A program made the translations under genes and the position numbers. The notes beneath the pieces are model-generated. The model was not told where the DNA came from. It saw only the letters and a program-made list of their open reading frames with translations, and did no database searches. A stretch of 64,000 nucleotides of DNA from Pristionchus mayeri (taxonomy: Eukaryota; Nematoda; Chromadorea; Rhabditida; Neodiplogasteridae), in assembly GCA_036245805.1 (NCBI GenBank), contig BTRK01000001.1, forward strand, positions 10,168,001 to 10,232,000. Direction: 5' to 3'. Every line of letters starts with the position of its first letter. Within the stretch, counting starts at the first letter, position 1. Positions 1-12,390 of this stretch are shown piece after piece.

Positions 1-3000
1 TCTCCTTCTCCTCCCACCAAATAATCAGCTCATCGTAGACATCGTCTTGGGGTACACCCAGTCTTCGCATCACCCGCATTTCGCTAAACTCGTCCCTCAC
101 TCGTAGACTTTCTTCCATAATCTGTAAATTGCACATTCATATCATTTCGAAAATAGTCTTTCGTACCTCGTCCCTCCAAGAATGGGTGCCTTTTCCCCTC
201 TTTCTCTTAATCGCGGCTACTAATCTCCCCTTCCTAGAAGCAATCGTATTTCCTATCTCTCCTCTCGTCCCTAATAGGTCGTCCAAAACGAGACTATTAT
301 AGTGAAGAATGGACACTTTGGTCTTCAACGTGTAATAGTGTGGAGCACTGCAATATTCGATTATTATTTCCTTTCGATCATTTACTGACCAAGCGAATCT
401 TTTAGGCGAATACATGAGACTGAGCGAATGGAAAGATTCATTGATTGCAGTGTCGATGAGAGAGGCAGCAGACAGAAAAGCCTTTACAAACTTGGGGGCG
501 AACAGCATCTCCCTAACAGCCTCCAATTCTTTGCTGCTAGCCTACAATGAATGACATGCTTGAAATAGTTTAGATATTCCCTGCGATTCCAACCTTCCAT
601 GGGGGCCTTTTTTCTCCCTTTTTCATCCTCTTCAGTTTCCCATGTTCGCACTTAGTGACTAATTTGAACTCCTCGCTCTATAAACATGACCTACTATTGA
701 CAGGCCAATCCATTTGAATCACCTTTGCCCATTTGTGTTTGCCCTGGATGTGCATTACAAACGACTGAACCACTTCGAGGGCGCGAGGACGATCTTCTTT
801 CTTGGGATATTTCTTGTGCACGTGAAAGAGGTGGTTGAAAAACATTCGGTAGAAGGGTGCGAGGCCGGGATTTGCTTTCACCATCTTGAATGGTGTATGA
901 TTACGAAATTGACTAGATTTTAGTATACACCCGACCTTCCACCATTCCTTTCGCATGGACTTCTGAACATGCCACCAGTCTAGCGTCATCTCTATATTCG
1001 CAGTCTTCGGGTCCTCACGCAATATTTGGTTAACCATCAGGTTCTGATCGCCCACTCTCCTTCTAGAATACATGCGAATGAATGGTTTTATTATTTATGA
1101 ACGTTATTACCATAGTTGCCCACGCCGGCGGCGACACCCATGAACCCCTACTCATGGTTGCGGAGAGCGCCGCTGTTTTGAGGGGCGCTATCCGCAGGGA
1201 CGTATAAGGGGTAATGGTCCAAAATCGATTGGTAGGTCAAGTCTAGGTACCGTACCCAAGCGATATTACAGTACCCCAGATACCATATACCACTACCGTG
1301 ACCCCGATTATCACCAACTAACTTTATTTTTTAAAAGTCCTGGTACCATGCCCAATTGATAATACAGTACCCAACTAACTACCGTAACCCAGTTCCTTGG
1401 GTCAGCTCTAGTTCCTTGTGTCAAACATTGTTCAAAAAATCCAAAATCGAGCATATAATTTTTTTAAAAGTATCATATCGTTTCTCTAATTATTGTACAA
1501 TAAGTGTGTGATAGGTTTAGGAATTTTAGAAAAAAAATAAGTTAGTTGGGTGCTGTGTTATAAATTGGGCATAGTACCAGGAGTTTTTAAAAATAAAGTT
1601 CGTTTGTGATAATCGGGGTTACGGTAGTGGTATACGGTATCTGGGGGTACTGTAATATCGATTGGGTATGGTACATGCCTTGACCTACCAATCGATTTTG
1701 GACCATGACCCTGCCCTGCCCTATATGTCCCTGCGGAGAGCGCCCCTCAAAACGGGGGCGCTCTCCGCAACCATGAATATGGGTTCATGGTCTGAAAAGA
1801 TCTCGCCGCCATTGTTGTGCAACTATGGCTATTACCTTATTTCTATCCCGTTATCGATTAATTCGACAAGCGCTTGGTGGGTGCCTACTGATTCCATTCG
1901 ACACGAAACTCCGTCTGAGATTGCAGATTATTCGGTATAGTGCGGCAGGTGTACCTATTTCAGCCAATCCCTTGTGTAATACGGCCGACGCGATTGCAAG
2001 TTTCGTATGACAATCGATGACCGTATTCTTGTTATTAGTTGCCGTGTGGCCGGGAGCACCATCGATTGAAACTTCTAGTCCATTTCCCTATTGTAGAAAT
2101 ATCATAGCTTTTCAAAAATACATGAGGATACCTCAGATGCATCAACCGCGATATCTCTTGCCATATCTTGCCAGTCATCGGATACCCTCTCGATTGATAC
2201 ACTCCCTATTTCACGAACTGTCTTGCGCATTGTACGATCGGAGGGTAAATCAAGTTTCAGAAGAAATCCTAAGTCACATAGTCGCTGTAAAAAAATTAAA
2301 CCACTCATGCCACTGCTACTTCTTCTTACCGGGGTTGGAGTGCCAGTTATAAATGCCGCAATGGGGAGAGAGTGATTGAATAAGTAAACTTGTCCCCTCC
2401 CTTTTCCGACTTTCTTTTGGGTTTCAATGGTCACCACTGCATTACACTCGTGGTTGAGACAGTGATATGTGACCGCCCATGCACTTCCCTCTTTCCTCAT
2501 ATCGATCAGACTCTGGTCAAGTACCGTCCCGCACTCTTCACACCGCTTTAGCAGCCGCTTCAGGCAATCATCTTCTATTACTGCGTATCGACCCAACTCT
2601 TTTACACCCTGTTCTTTCTCCTCCTCCATTTCCTCATTTCCTTCTTCCCCTTGGTTCGAATCTTGAGAATATCGATATTCCGAGTGCTATAACTAGTGAC
2701 TGGAAAATTTACCCCGAAATGGCTCACCTCTGATTGGATTGTAGTCATTGTTGCAGTAGAACGATCATTTTTGAACCTATTCGGAATAACCTCATCCATT
2801 TGCTTCCAGAATCCAACTTCGTCGATATCGCCGTCGCCGTCGACGAGGGCGATGGAGCCACACCGGCACCTTTTGATTTTTAGATTTCATCAATTGTTTA
2901 GTATCATTAATGCATGCTTAGTTTTCCCAGTATTTATTGTTCAAGGTTTTCATGATTGCATTTATGTAAAAAGTTCTCATTGATTATATGTCTCTTTGAA

Positions 3001-3717
3001 TTCTGAATAATATACTTTTCACTTACCTCTTTGTAAGATACAATTGGAGAAAGTGATCGGGAGCGACGATTCGAACCTAGCCCTGTCTGGAACGAGAATC
3101 TACTCCATTAGCAGTCGCTTTAGTACGCCTAATTGAGGATTGTAGGTCGATGATTCTACGGTATCATGATCAATAAATAGGTCGGTGATGTCTGACTTAT
3201 TGTTTTACCGCTGTAGATCGCAGATATGCATCTCTCATTGATGTTCTTTCAGATATTTTAGTTAGGCCGCAGCTGAACTTACTTGTCGTCCTGGGAGTTG
3301 GCGGTTTGCTGGTTGTTTTGCAGCGAAGTAGGATGGCGGAACAAGATCGGCAGGTCGAGTAGTGCGCAACGGTACAGTTGGGATGGATACGGGGCGAGCA
3401 ACGACAAGTCGGTGCTGAAGCAATGCGCATGCGTATTCGTCTCTCGTGCAAAAGCGGTTCATGATTGAATATATCTAATTGATAGAACTCACGTCCCTGG
3501 GCAGTTCGTCGGAGGCTGAAGAAAAGTGTCTCAAACACCACCTAGGCTCTTTCACCGAAGAATGTTTATCCATTAGACGTGCAGTCCCATGTTCATCTAA
3601 TCCCTGCCTCAGTAGCCACTCTCTTTGCAGCAACGGTCTAGACCATGGAGGAAAGTTCTTTGTGTGCGCCGTCTCCTCCCCACAGAGAAAGCACCTTTTC
3701 CTCCTAACGCTCGCCAT
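1..3717 (-). CDS. THAP-domain transposase-like gene (Kolobok-like), 3' end outside window
   Basis: Multi-exon gene starting at ATG 3717. Exon 1 (3717-3493) encodes a THAP-type C2CH zinc finger: C-x2-C at the N-terminus (RCFLC), a central FP and W, then WCLRH. Later exons run in one consistent phase: about 2661-2132 (two Cys pairs, CEEC and CLNHEC, then W/D-rich helices), 2087-1955 (VSIDGAPGH, a likely catalytic Asp), 1914-1836 (MESVGTHQALVELI), 1062 to about 688 (LDWWHVQKSM), 541-167 (NESFHSLSLMYSPKR) and 121-1. Two introns are only 40-44 bp. This domain order matches THAP-bearing Kolobok-type transposases, which have an RNase H-like fold and bind and cut transposon DNA in the nucleus. The join between about 3490 and 2661 is unresolved; P-rich (3455-3287) and 2880-2728 segments look like exons. 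No inactivating change is seen in the resolved part, so domestication is possible. The family call rests on motif memory; a P-element-like relative is the alternative. Confidence 0.7.
1131..1793. repeat. Foldback element in an intron of the THAP gene
   Basis: Two arms of about 270 bp in inverted orientation flank a spacer of about 100 bp. The arms carry GGAGAGCGCCCCTC near the outer ends and repeated TACGGTA/TACAGTA-type motifs inside. It lies wholly between two transposase exons (1836 and 1062). No coding capacity is seen. A single arm of the same family occurs at 10650-10945. Confidence 0.8.
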
Positions 3718-3789
3718 GCTGAATTGTTTCTCGACGAGTATATTCAAACGAAAATGACAAAAGAATAAAATGAAAGACAAAAACAAAAC

Positions 3790-4830
3790 ACAAAAAGATC
3801 GATTGCACCCACAGTACAGTACTAGAATCGTGGTGCGCTCAACGCGTGCAAACTTGTCGTCTGTATTTTCGACCCGGGTATTATTCCCGGCTCCGGCCTT
3901 GAACTTTGATGTTCATTCTTCGCTTAATTATTAATTTTTATTTTTTTAAATTTTTTGGCAAAGATGATCGGAAAGGTGATAAATTTCATCTGAGCGGCAA
4001 TGTTCTAAGAGTGCCAGGTCCCTTTAACACACATGCAGATAGTAGATTCAACTTTGTATCCGTTCGGTTCTTATTCGCTTCAAAGGTAAACTTAATTTGC
4101 AGACCTGGTAACTGGCTCGGACTGGCTCGAGACTGACTGCTCGACTGAGACTGGCTCGAGACTGGCTCGGTAAGATTCGAGGGTTTGCCTATTCTGGCCG
4201 GACATCATCATCGATGATCTTGACCAAAATTTTTTCCTGGATACCCCCAGGGGTCCTCTTCACTAAATCAAGTATTATATGGGTCATGCTCTTGAAACAT
4301 AGAAATGCCGGGTCATCAAATTTGCAAACTCGAAATACAGCAAAATTCAAGGGTGAGATCTAGGTCCGAAGTTAGTGTGGTTTATCAACATACTATCCTA
4401 GGCAACAAAAACGAGTTATAATTCAATCCTATCCGTATCCATGTGGCCATGCCTAATGGCCTAGATCAAGAGCACGGCTTCCAGTTATTGACTTACACCT
4501 CGAGTATCTACGTTGCACTGCCCATTTTGCTTTGGCATCTCAAGAATTACTTACAATTATTGCGCAAGGATGACATGCAAATTCGTGAAGCGTTCCATTT
4601 TTTTGTCGTTTTCCCTTTGTGATCTAGATATGACATCATACATTTCATGATTCTAGTTGTCCCTGTCACATCGCTCTTATATCGCCTACTCTATCGTGTG
4701 ATATATAAGTATTATTTCCTTCGCACAGTGTTGTGATTTCATGACACAAGCTAATGCAGCTGACAGTTGTTGTCGGCCATTTGTACATTGATAGACAAAA
4801 TAATTCTCGTAGATCCCTTTAGTTATGCAG
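3790..4830. other. Intergenic, no gene seen
   Basis: No exon chain with splice signals is visible. It holds a short run of imperfect 12-bp repeats (ACTGGCTCGAG-like) at about 4109-4170, otherwise AT-rich unique sequence. Confidence 0.5.
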
Positions 4831-4925
4831 CCACAATCTCGTCTGACTCTCTTCGTTTTCCATGCTCTCTCGCTTCCTCTAACCTGCGAGATAGTGTGCA
4901 AACTGAGGAGAGGCAGATCATTGCT
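4831..4925. repeat. Short palindromic MITE, family P, diverged copy
   Basis: About 95 bp imperfect hairpin with arms containing TCTGACTCTCTTCG and GTGTGCAAACTGAGGAGA. It matches the better preserved copy at 6001-6100 along its length. Confidence 0.65.
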
Positions 4926-5214
4926 CCGCGATCCAGATTAATACGGCTAAACAATCTGTACATTTCTAGATAATTTCAATCTTTCGCTGTATTCGCTAGG
5001 GATTTCTGATTTTGCCTTCTCGTGATCAGGATTTTGTAGTTCGGTAGCTGTAAGCAACCAAATCTCCATTTTTTTATCTTGCAAACCGTATTCTCGCTGT
5101 GATCGAGCCTGAAGACATACTCTTCCACATTCGTGCCTCAACCGCTATTCATACTGTCGATGATTACGATTAAATATTAACTATTAAAGATTTGAGATAT
5201 TTAATTAGCTGACA

Positions 5215-8200
5215 ATGCTCGAGCCACTGTCGACATCGTCCCAATCGATGTTTGATATCGTTCGGTTCGTCTCGACATCGCTTTCACTGATGCTCAGCTC
5301 GTTAACTATCTACCTAATCACTCGATATCTATCTCTCGCAACTACAGTATACAGAAAGCTGCTAATTGGAATCACAGTAAGCACGATTGCTGTATAGGGC
5401 TCTCTTATTGGAAATTTTTTGTACCATTTTCACATATGTTTCATGTGCGCTATATAAGCCATATTTATAGTACACGTGAAACATATCTGAAATTGATACG
5501 TAAATTTCCCAATAAGAGAACCCTATTGTTGTAATTGATGGCATGGAAGGAGAGCGTCGAGAGAAAGAAACAATAACTAAATTACCGCAATTTTCTCAGC
5601 TCACAGACTTGATTTTTTTTTCATATAGCGAGTAAAAACGATTTACACCGTAAAATCGAAATTTCAAGTCGCTGTTTCTACTGTGAGCCGAGGTAGGGAA
5701 TTCCGGGATTTCAAATATTTCCCCTTCTCCTCGACATTTTCCACGGCATTAGACAGATGCGTTCAGGCTTGGTGCGCTATGTCTGATTTCGTGCTGCATA
5801 TATTTTTCAATCCTAACCTCTTGTTCCCAATTCCTTGCTTGTTTGCCGAAGGACTGATGGATACGCTGCTCCATCTGAATCCTACAAGAGCATTTGTGAG
5901 TTCGAAATTCGGGTAACAGCCTGTTCACACTTTCGCTGCGATTTGAGTGTGCAGTTGTAAGAGAGATAGTGAAATCATACCTCGCACACTACTCTGACTG
6001 TTTGAACAATGGTCTGATTCTCTTCGGTTTGCACGCTCTCTCATCAGTCAGAGAGACTAGAGAGTGTGCAAACTGAAGAGAGTCAGACGATTGCTCCGAC
6101 TGTTTAGGGGATCTGGCTCACCTGCCACACTCTCATCTCTCCTCCCTTGCTAATGTGCGCCGGATATCGACACCAGGTTAGACATTCAAAATAGCTAGTT
6201 CATTTTGCAGTAATTTAAAGCTCGAAAAGTGCAGAGGTGAACGAAATAAAGAGACCTCAGAGAAATTTCCATACAGATATGCTAGTTCATTAGTTCCTTT
6301 TCAAAGTCTAACAACAGGTGTCACATTGACAGCACACTTATTGTTACTAGGAATGGCCGCGAGGGTAGGTTTTTTTCATACACATGAGCGACTATCTGAG
6401 AAAATTGAGCAATTTCACCTATGTGCCGTACAAGGAAAAATAAAATTCCAAAGTAAAGATTGTTCTAGGGGTAACTTTTCACGTAGAGTTCGAAAATCGA
6501 CCTTAGAAAGCCGTACGCCTTACTCCTAATTTCGTGTCTTTCGGTGGAGCAGGGTGGTCGGTTTTTGTAAGTTGTGAACGGATTGTCCAAACCTCATAAA
6601 TGCATAGTAATTCTGCAAGATCTCGACGAGATAAGCATTTTTCCTGTTGGGACTCAACGGCTAACTGATCTGTGAAAAAAATTAAGGCCGTTTGAAATAC
6701 GAAAATTCTCGTATTGAAAAACTTTTCTGGGAACGTAGTTTTTTAACTATGTTCATTGGATTCCTTGTGAAAAGTTACCCCTAGACCTCTTTTTTCACTA
6801 CGAAAAGCGTGCATGTATGGGGGTCTCCTGAATTAAGACACATTCGAGTGTGCACATTCCGCACTTAAAAATCCATCTTGTGATCAAGACATCGTTACCC
6901 CAGGTCAGTTTTGAACAATTAACGACAATTTTGGAATAATAAAGCACGAAAACGCTGAAAAACGCGAAGTTTGAGTTACTTTGAAAAATGCCATTTTCGC
7001 AACCTCAAAAAATCTCAATTTAGCCAACTGGAAACTCTTAATTTTCAAATCGATTCTGACAATTTAACAGAAAATAGTGTAATATGTACCGAGATAAGTT
7101 AAAATAGTAAATATGACCTCTCCATCATTAGTGATGTTTGACTTAATCTTGTGTGAAAACTCAATTCAATTCAATTCAATTCATTTATCATGCAGATGTC
7201 GAAATAAGTGACGAGAAAGAGAAGTAATATGAAATAAGACTACATGAAATACTATGCATCATCTAGGATGCAAGGATAATAATATGGTATATTACAGATT
7301 GCCATAGTTAACAGGAAAGTGAATACGCGTTCGAACGAGAAAGAGTTCACAATTCCTAGAAAGTATTACATGATTGGGTATGGAATTCCACTGTGATACA
7401 ATACGATTAGAGATAAAATTGTGATATAGATTAGATGAGGTACGATGCTTACGAAGTTGAAAATTATTAGGTCTCCTTGGACGAGGAGGGGCAATACATA
7501 GGAATTGAGGGCAGCCAATATCTACGTCGTTGTGCACAACACGATAGATGAACGATAGGTCAATCAATGAGCGACGGTATTCTAGGGGTTCCAAGTTGAG
7601 AAATTGGAGCCTGTCGGGGTATGTACGATATGCTAAGCCACATTTAAGAAATACCGACCTAGTGAATTTACGAAGGACGGACTCAATGTTGAGGCAGAGT
7701 TCTCTAGTCTGAGGGGACCACAGATCGGAACAATATTCGAGGATGGGGCGAACGTAAGTGACGAATAGTTTAGAGTAGAGTAAGGGATTACGAGATACAA
7801 AAATGCGGAGGATAAAGGAACAACGAGAGCGAGCTTTTGTTATCTTATCGGAAATGTGGTCTTTAAAGTCAAGAGAGTTAGAATAGGTAACGCCCAGATC
7901 ACGAAAATGTGAGACAACAGGAAGGAGTGAGCCATTCATATAGAATTGCCACGGCGGGTGGCGTGAGCCAATAAGCATTGTTTCAGTTAGAGAGGGAGAC
8001 AGTAAGGCCCCACTTAATCGACCAATTAAAGAGGAGATCAAGTGCTGATTGGAGGGAATACGGGTCTGAGTAAGTCCATAGCTTTACGTCATCGGCGTAC
8101 ATAACGCAGTGAACACCAGAAGGGAAATGGAGGGTAGATCGCTTATGAAGAGAGAGAATAATAGTGGCCCTAAGCAAGAGCCCTGAGCACTCCTGATGAC

Positions 8201-11200
8201 GCAGAGAAAGAAGGGGATTTAGAGAGATTGACATGGACAGATTGAGAGCGATTGGCTAGAAATGCTCGGATCCATGCGAGCAAGGAGCCCTTAATACCTA
8301 GGAGTTCGCACTTGTGGAGAAGGAGGTGAATAGGGATAGTATAAAAAAACGTTATTTTGAGAATATTTTATGACTAAATTCGTCTTATTTTCAAAAATAA
8401 TCGATCAAATTCAGGTACGATGTAACATATACATATGAAGTAACAACAAAATGATTGAAAATTATAACATATCATTGATCTTGAAAATATCAAATTTTCA
8501 GCGTTGTGAAAATCGAGTTTTGGAAAACACCTCATGTAGCGTTATAATCAATGCCAACCATTCCATTTATACTGAATAAGCATTATTCCGTGACAATCAG
8601 CTCAATGAAAGCTTAAATTCTATTAAATTGTGAAATATTTCGTAACCGACTCTTGCAAAATTGCGTTTTCACACAAGATTAAGTCAAACATCACTAATCA
8701 TGGAGAGCTTATATTTACTATTTTAATTTATCTCGTTACATATTACACGATTTTTTGCTAAATTGTCAGAATCGATTTGAAAATTAAGAGTTTCCAGTTG
8801 GCTAAATTGAGATTTTTTGAGGTTGCGAAAATGGCATTTTGCAAAGTAACTCAAACTTCGCGTTTTTCAGCGTTTTCGTGCTTTATTATTCCAAAATTGT
8901 CGTTAATTGTTCAAAACTGACCTGGGGTAACGATGTCTTGATCACAAGATGGATTTTTAAGTGCAGAATGTGCACACTCGAATGTGTCTTAATTCAGGAG
9001 ACCCCCATACATGCACGCTTTTCGTAGTGAAAAAAGAGGTCTAGGGGTAACTTTTCACAAGGAATCCAATGAACATAGTTAAAAAACTACGTTCCCCGAA
9101 AAGTTTTTCAATACGAGAATTTTCGTATTTCAAACGGCCTTAATTTTTTTCACAGATAAGCTAGCCGTTGAGTCCCAACAGGAAAAATGCTTATCTCGTC
9201 GAGATCTTGCAGAATTACTATGCATTTATGGGGTTTGGACAATCCGTTCACAACTTACAAAAACCGACCACCCTGCTCCACCGAAAGACACGAAATTAGG
9301 AGTAAGGCGTACGGCTTTCTAAGGTCGATTTTCGAACTCTACGTGAAAAGTTACCCCTAGAACAATCTTTACTTTGGAATTTTATTTTTCCTTGTACGGC
9401 TCAAGGCTAGTTCTCTCAGATAGTCACTCATATAGGCCCTCATCAGATATGAAAACGTAGAAGTTCTCAGAATTTGATCCTCTTTCGATCCCGCTAGGTC
9501 TCGTTCTAAAACTCCAACCTACCCTTGCGGCCATGCCTTGGTAGATATTCGGGACACCGGTTCTTCGCTAAACAACAGAGTTCTCTAAAATTTGTGCCGT
9601 ATTTTCGGGTTTGTATACGTCTACTATTCCAGATATTGCTTCCTTCGAATCATCGTTTTCGATTTTCTGTTGCAAAAATAGTCATATTTTACTGTTGCGT
9701 GTTCAGTGCATTTTTCGTGCAAGGACCACTCTCGCAGGTTCGGCATATTCAGTGATTGTGAAATGTTAGAATCATTTAACTTTTTAGTTGTGCCTCGAGG
9801 CTTCTGAAAACATGCGAGCATCGCAACTCCAGGTAAACCAGAGCATGTTTTTTCCACGCTGAACACTTCTAAAAATATATCTTACAAACAATTATATTCT
9901 ATAATTTGTTTTATGTGATAACATTAGTGTATCTTGTTATTTTGGCACATGCAAATATTATGTGAATACTTAGGAAACGAGTAACATGATAAGCACATGT
10001 CGCCCATGTCGCAACTAGGCAAAACAGGGCAAATGGCTGTGCTTACAGATTCAGAATGCTAGTGGGAGATTCTCCTGTAATGTCTATGTTGTTCCAATTT
10101 TTCAGCGTCTATCGAGTAGCTGGCCCTCGGAAGTACTCCTTCGTATTGAATGCCTAGAACCGACGCGATTCAGTTTGCTGTTAGCCAATTTCATAGTGCT
10201 AATGTTTGTCGCCATCTCAATACTCGTGGTTGGTGTTTTGGCTTATTGCCTTAGGGATCTCTAGAGTAGCCTTAGATATTCGTCTACGTAAGAAAATGAT
10301 TGCCTCATTCTGTGAACGTATTTCTCGTTGTGATATGTCAGGGAGCGCGCACATTTCTTTTTTTTGGAAAAGATTTTTTAGCGTTCTGTGATACAAACAA
10401 TTTAGTCATTTCATCTTAAATTTTAGTTTTTTTTAAAAATTCCTTTTTAAATGTTTTTCTCACGCCGGTCAACCGGTCAAGAGGGAAATGAAGAGAGTAA
10501 TCTTACAGAGCAACATCGACTAATGCGAATTTTATGTGCAAATACAGTGACGGAGATGGTAATTTTGAAAATGCAAATAATTGCTCACACTCTCTACACT
10601 CTGAGAGGGATGCAACTGATTATTTTAGAAAAAAAATGTTTGACCTAAGGAACTGGGTCTGACCCAAGGAACCGGGTTACTGTAGTTACTTGAGTACTGT
10701 ATAATCGATTGGACACAATACCAGGACTTTTAAAGTTAGTTTGCGATAATTGGGGATTTTTGTTGTGGTATACTGTATCTGGGGGTAATGTACTATCGAT
10801 TGGGTACTGTACCTATACGGTGATGTTCTATCGATTGGGTACGGTACCTTGACATATGATTGACCTATCAATATATTTTTGGCCATGATCCCTGCGTATC
10901 CATGATACATCCCTGCGGAGAGCGCCCCTCAAAGCGGGGTTATAATCCGACGGTGATCATCCGACATAGTGCCCACGGAATGCCTATACCCTCAGCTATA
11001 AATCACACCCTGAATTCGTTCTACGTGATCGAGCCAAAATACCCCCCCCCCCCCTCTCCAAACCCTAATAACCATCAAAAGGTTGCGCATCTCTCCAGAT
11101 CGTCATTCCCAGCATCACCTTTGTTGTACCGCAGACAGTTCTGATCATGCAATATTTTTTGGAGATTGAGACACCAGGTACGGAGTAGAAAACGTGCAAG

Positions 11201-11709
11201 AGCAGAAGTCTGCCTCTCGTACAGCACAGCTTAATGTGCACTGATTATTTTTTTGTACTTTCGAAAAACATATTTTTTTTAGAAATGGCTCCACTCATGT
11301 TCGAGATCATTGGAAGGCACTCTATAGTACACGCCATCACAGTAACTCTCACCACCGATTTCGTGAAGAACATCTTTAAAGGAGGAGGAAAGGTAAAACT
11401 GAAAAAAATTACTCTTGCATTGTCATTGTCAACCTTTTCCTAACGATAAGAGATTCTGAAATGTTCACGGTTCTATCTCTGCTGTGAACTGAGTTATCGC
11501 AGCTTCGCCATTCGCCAGTCATTTTAATCAGGGGAAATAGCTTAGGGAAAGATCGAGAGAGTGACCCTCTCGTTTCTCTAACCGCGCGCGGTTGCTGAAA
11601 CTATTCCTTTAAAGGGTGTTTTAGTAACATACAATTTATAAACTTTTCAATGACATATTTTCAGCCTAGCCGTAAGCCAACAGTTTCGATCACTACACGT
11701 GCATGCTGA
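5215..11709 (+). CDS. Str/Srh-type nematode serpentine chemoreceptor, multi-exon
   Basis: Exons 5215-5376 (ATG start, TM1, ending YRKLLIGIT), 5767-5895 (WCAMSDFVLHIFFNPNLLFP, TM2 and on), 6318-6364, 9633-9737 (TM4, FSVAKIVIFYCCVF), 10106-10228 (TM5), about 10480-10558 (TEQHRLMRIL), 11099-11177 (TM6, IVIPSITFVVP), 11283-11392 (TM7, FEIIGRHSIVHAI) and 11665-11709 (basic tail, TGA stop). Splice sites are GT-AG and phases agree from 9633 on, apart from the exon near 10480, whose borders I could not fix. The pattern (YxxLL after TM1, P..LFP in TM2, a G-H-S/G motif in TM7) is that of Str-superfamily GPCRs, which act in the ciliary membranes of chemosensory neurons. The 5895/6318 junction is one nucleotide out of phase, so the gene may be a recent pseudogene or the exon border may differ. 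Intron 3 is 3.3 kb long because of a foldback and a LINE. Confidence 0.65.
5395..5530. repeat. Small inverted-repeat element in chemoreceptor intron 1
   Basis: About 135 bp with imperfect inverted arms, starting TAGGGCTCTCTTATTGG and ending CCAATAAGAGAACCCTA. The arms also pair internally around the ACATATGTTTCA and GAAACATAT segments. No coding capacity; MITE-like. Confidence 0.7.
6001..6100. repeat. Short palindromic MITE, family P
   Basis: Arms pair as GAACAATGGTCTGATTCTCT with the mirror of AGAGAGTCAGACGATTGCTC, around a centre with GCTCTCTCATC. It lies in intron 2 of the chemoreceptor gene. Relatives are at 4831-4925 and, more distantly, 29081-29190 and 54722-54815. Confidence 0.7.
6383..9433. 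repeat. Large foldback element (type 1) with nested LINE, in chemoreceptor intron 3
   Basis: Inverted arms of about 780 bp each (6383-7163 and about 8665-9433) match almost base for base. They include GTAACTTTTCACGTAGAGTT near the outer ends and TTGACTTAATCTTGTGTG at the inner ends. The termini read ATGAGYGACTATCTGAGA. The original loop (about 8343-8665) is separated from the left arm by a LINE insertion. The foldback at 46321-47743 shares the same terminal sequence but different arms. Confidence 0.85.
7163..8343 (-). mobile_element. 5'-truncated non-LTR retrotransposon (CR1/jockey-like), decayed
   Basis: Minus-strand reverse transcriptase remnant. Read 5' to 3' it shows LLAWIRAFLANRSQSVHV, QGSCLGPLLFSLFISDLP, the catalytic VMYADDVKLW motif (RT palm), then a C-terminal domain with YVRPILEYCSDLWSP ending in a stop at 7292. 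These blocks lie in different frames, so there are at least two frameshifts (one between the QGS block and YADD, one near 7990). No endonuclease domain is present, so the copy is 5' truncated. The 3' end carries a short tandem tail of AATTC units (7165-7183), as in CR1-like LINEs with microsatellite tails. It is inserted between the left arm and loop of the foldback, so it is younger than the foldback. Confidence 0.85.
10650..10945. repeat. Single arm of the 1131-1793 foldback family
   Basis: Shares blocks such as TATCTGGGGGTA, ATCGATTGGGTA and CTGCGGAGAGCGCCCCTC with the arm at 1580-1790, in the same order. The matching second arm is absent. It lies between the TM5 and TM6 exons of the chemoreceptor gene. 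Confidence 0.7.
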
Positions 11710-12390
11710 TATAATATCAGTAATATTTATGCCTTCCATTTCGCTTTTTTTCTGTAAATTTTTGAACGTACAACAAATTGAAGAAACATATGAACAGACA
11801 AACGATACAATGAATACAAATTGGCGAAGTCAATTGTCTAAAGGGCCGGAGATCGATCTAATCGAGCCGCATAGAGTAGATGACCCCTTGGGACGTGACC
11901 CATCTTTTCTGAGAGGAGTCCTCAAAACCGTACAGAGCCGAAAATTTCGTTCTTTCTTTGTTTATTGCCAGTTCCGCATCGACATTCGGAAAATGTTAAT
12001 ACAAGGTGTTCCTTTCCCTGTTTATGAAGTTTACTATTGCTCAAAATTAATTTTGGGGTTTCAAATTCACAACGACAGTTTTCACTTAAGGGTTGATTGT
12101 CCATCCGTCAATAAACTTCTGAATATGTTGAAACGTCACTTTGTTTGCATATTCCACACACGAGTTCAGAAAAATTGGAATTCTTTCATTTTTCTGATTT
12201 ATAATAGAACGAAATTACAAATTTGGTTTTATATTTCGATCTATACACAAAACTCTGTCAGATTCCCTTTATTCGAGGTGTTCTTGGATACATGCGAGAA
12301 ATGTTATACATCAAAGGTGTGAATGTAAATACATGCAAATATGATAGGTATGCATCATATGGATGTCAAAAACATGAAGTAGTCAATTGA
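11710..12390 (+). other. Open stretch of unclear status
   Basis: An open frame continues from 11699 to 12322, but the receptor stop codon and 3' UTR explain its start. Its lysine- and phenylalanine-rich translation resembles no family I know. Treated as non-coding or 3' UTR. Confidence 0.35.

Noticed and set aside
11699..12322. 207-codon plus-strand ORF as a separate gene
   Set aside because: Its start overlaps the receptor stop exon, it is AT-rich, and it has no family resemblance or upstream signals.
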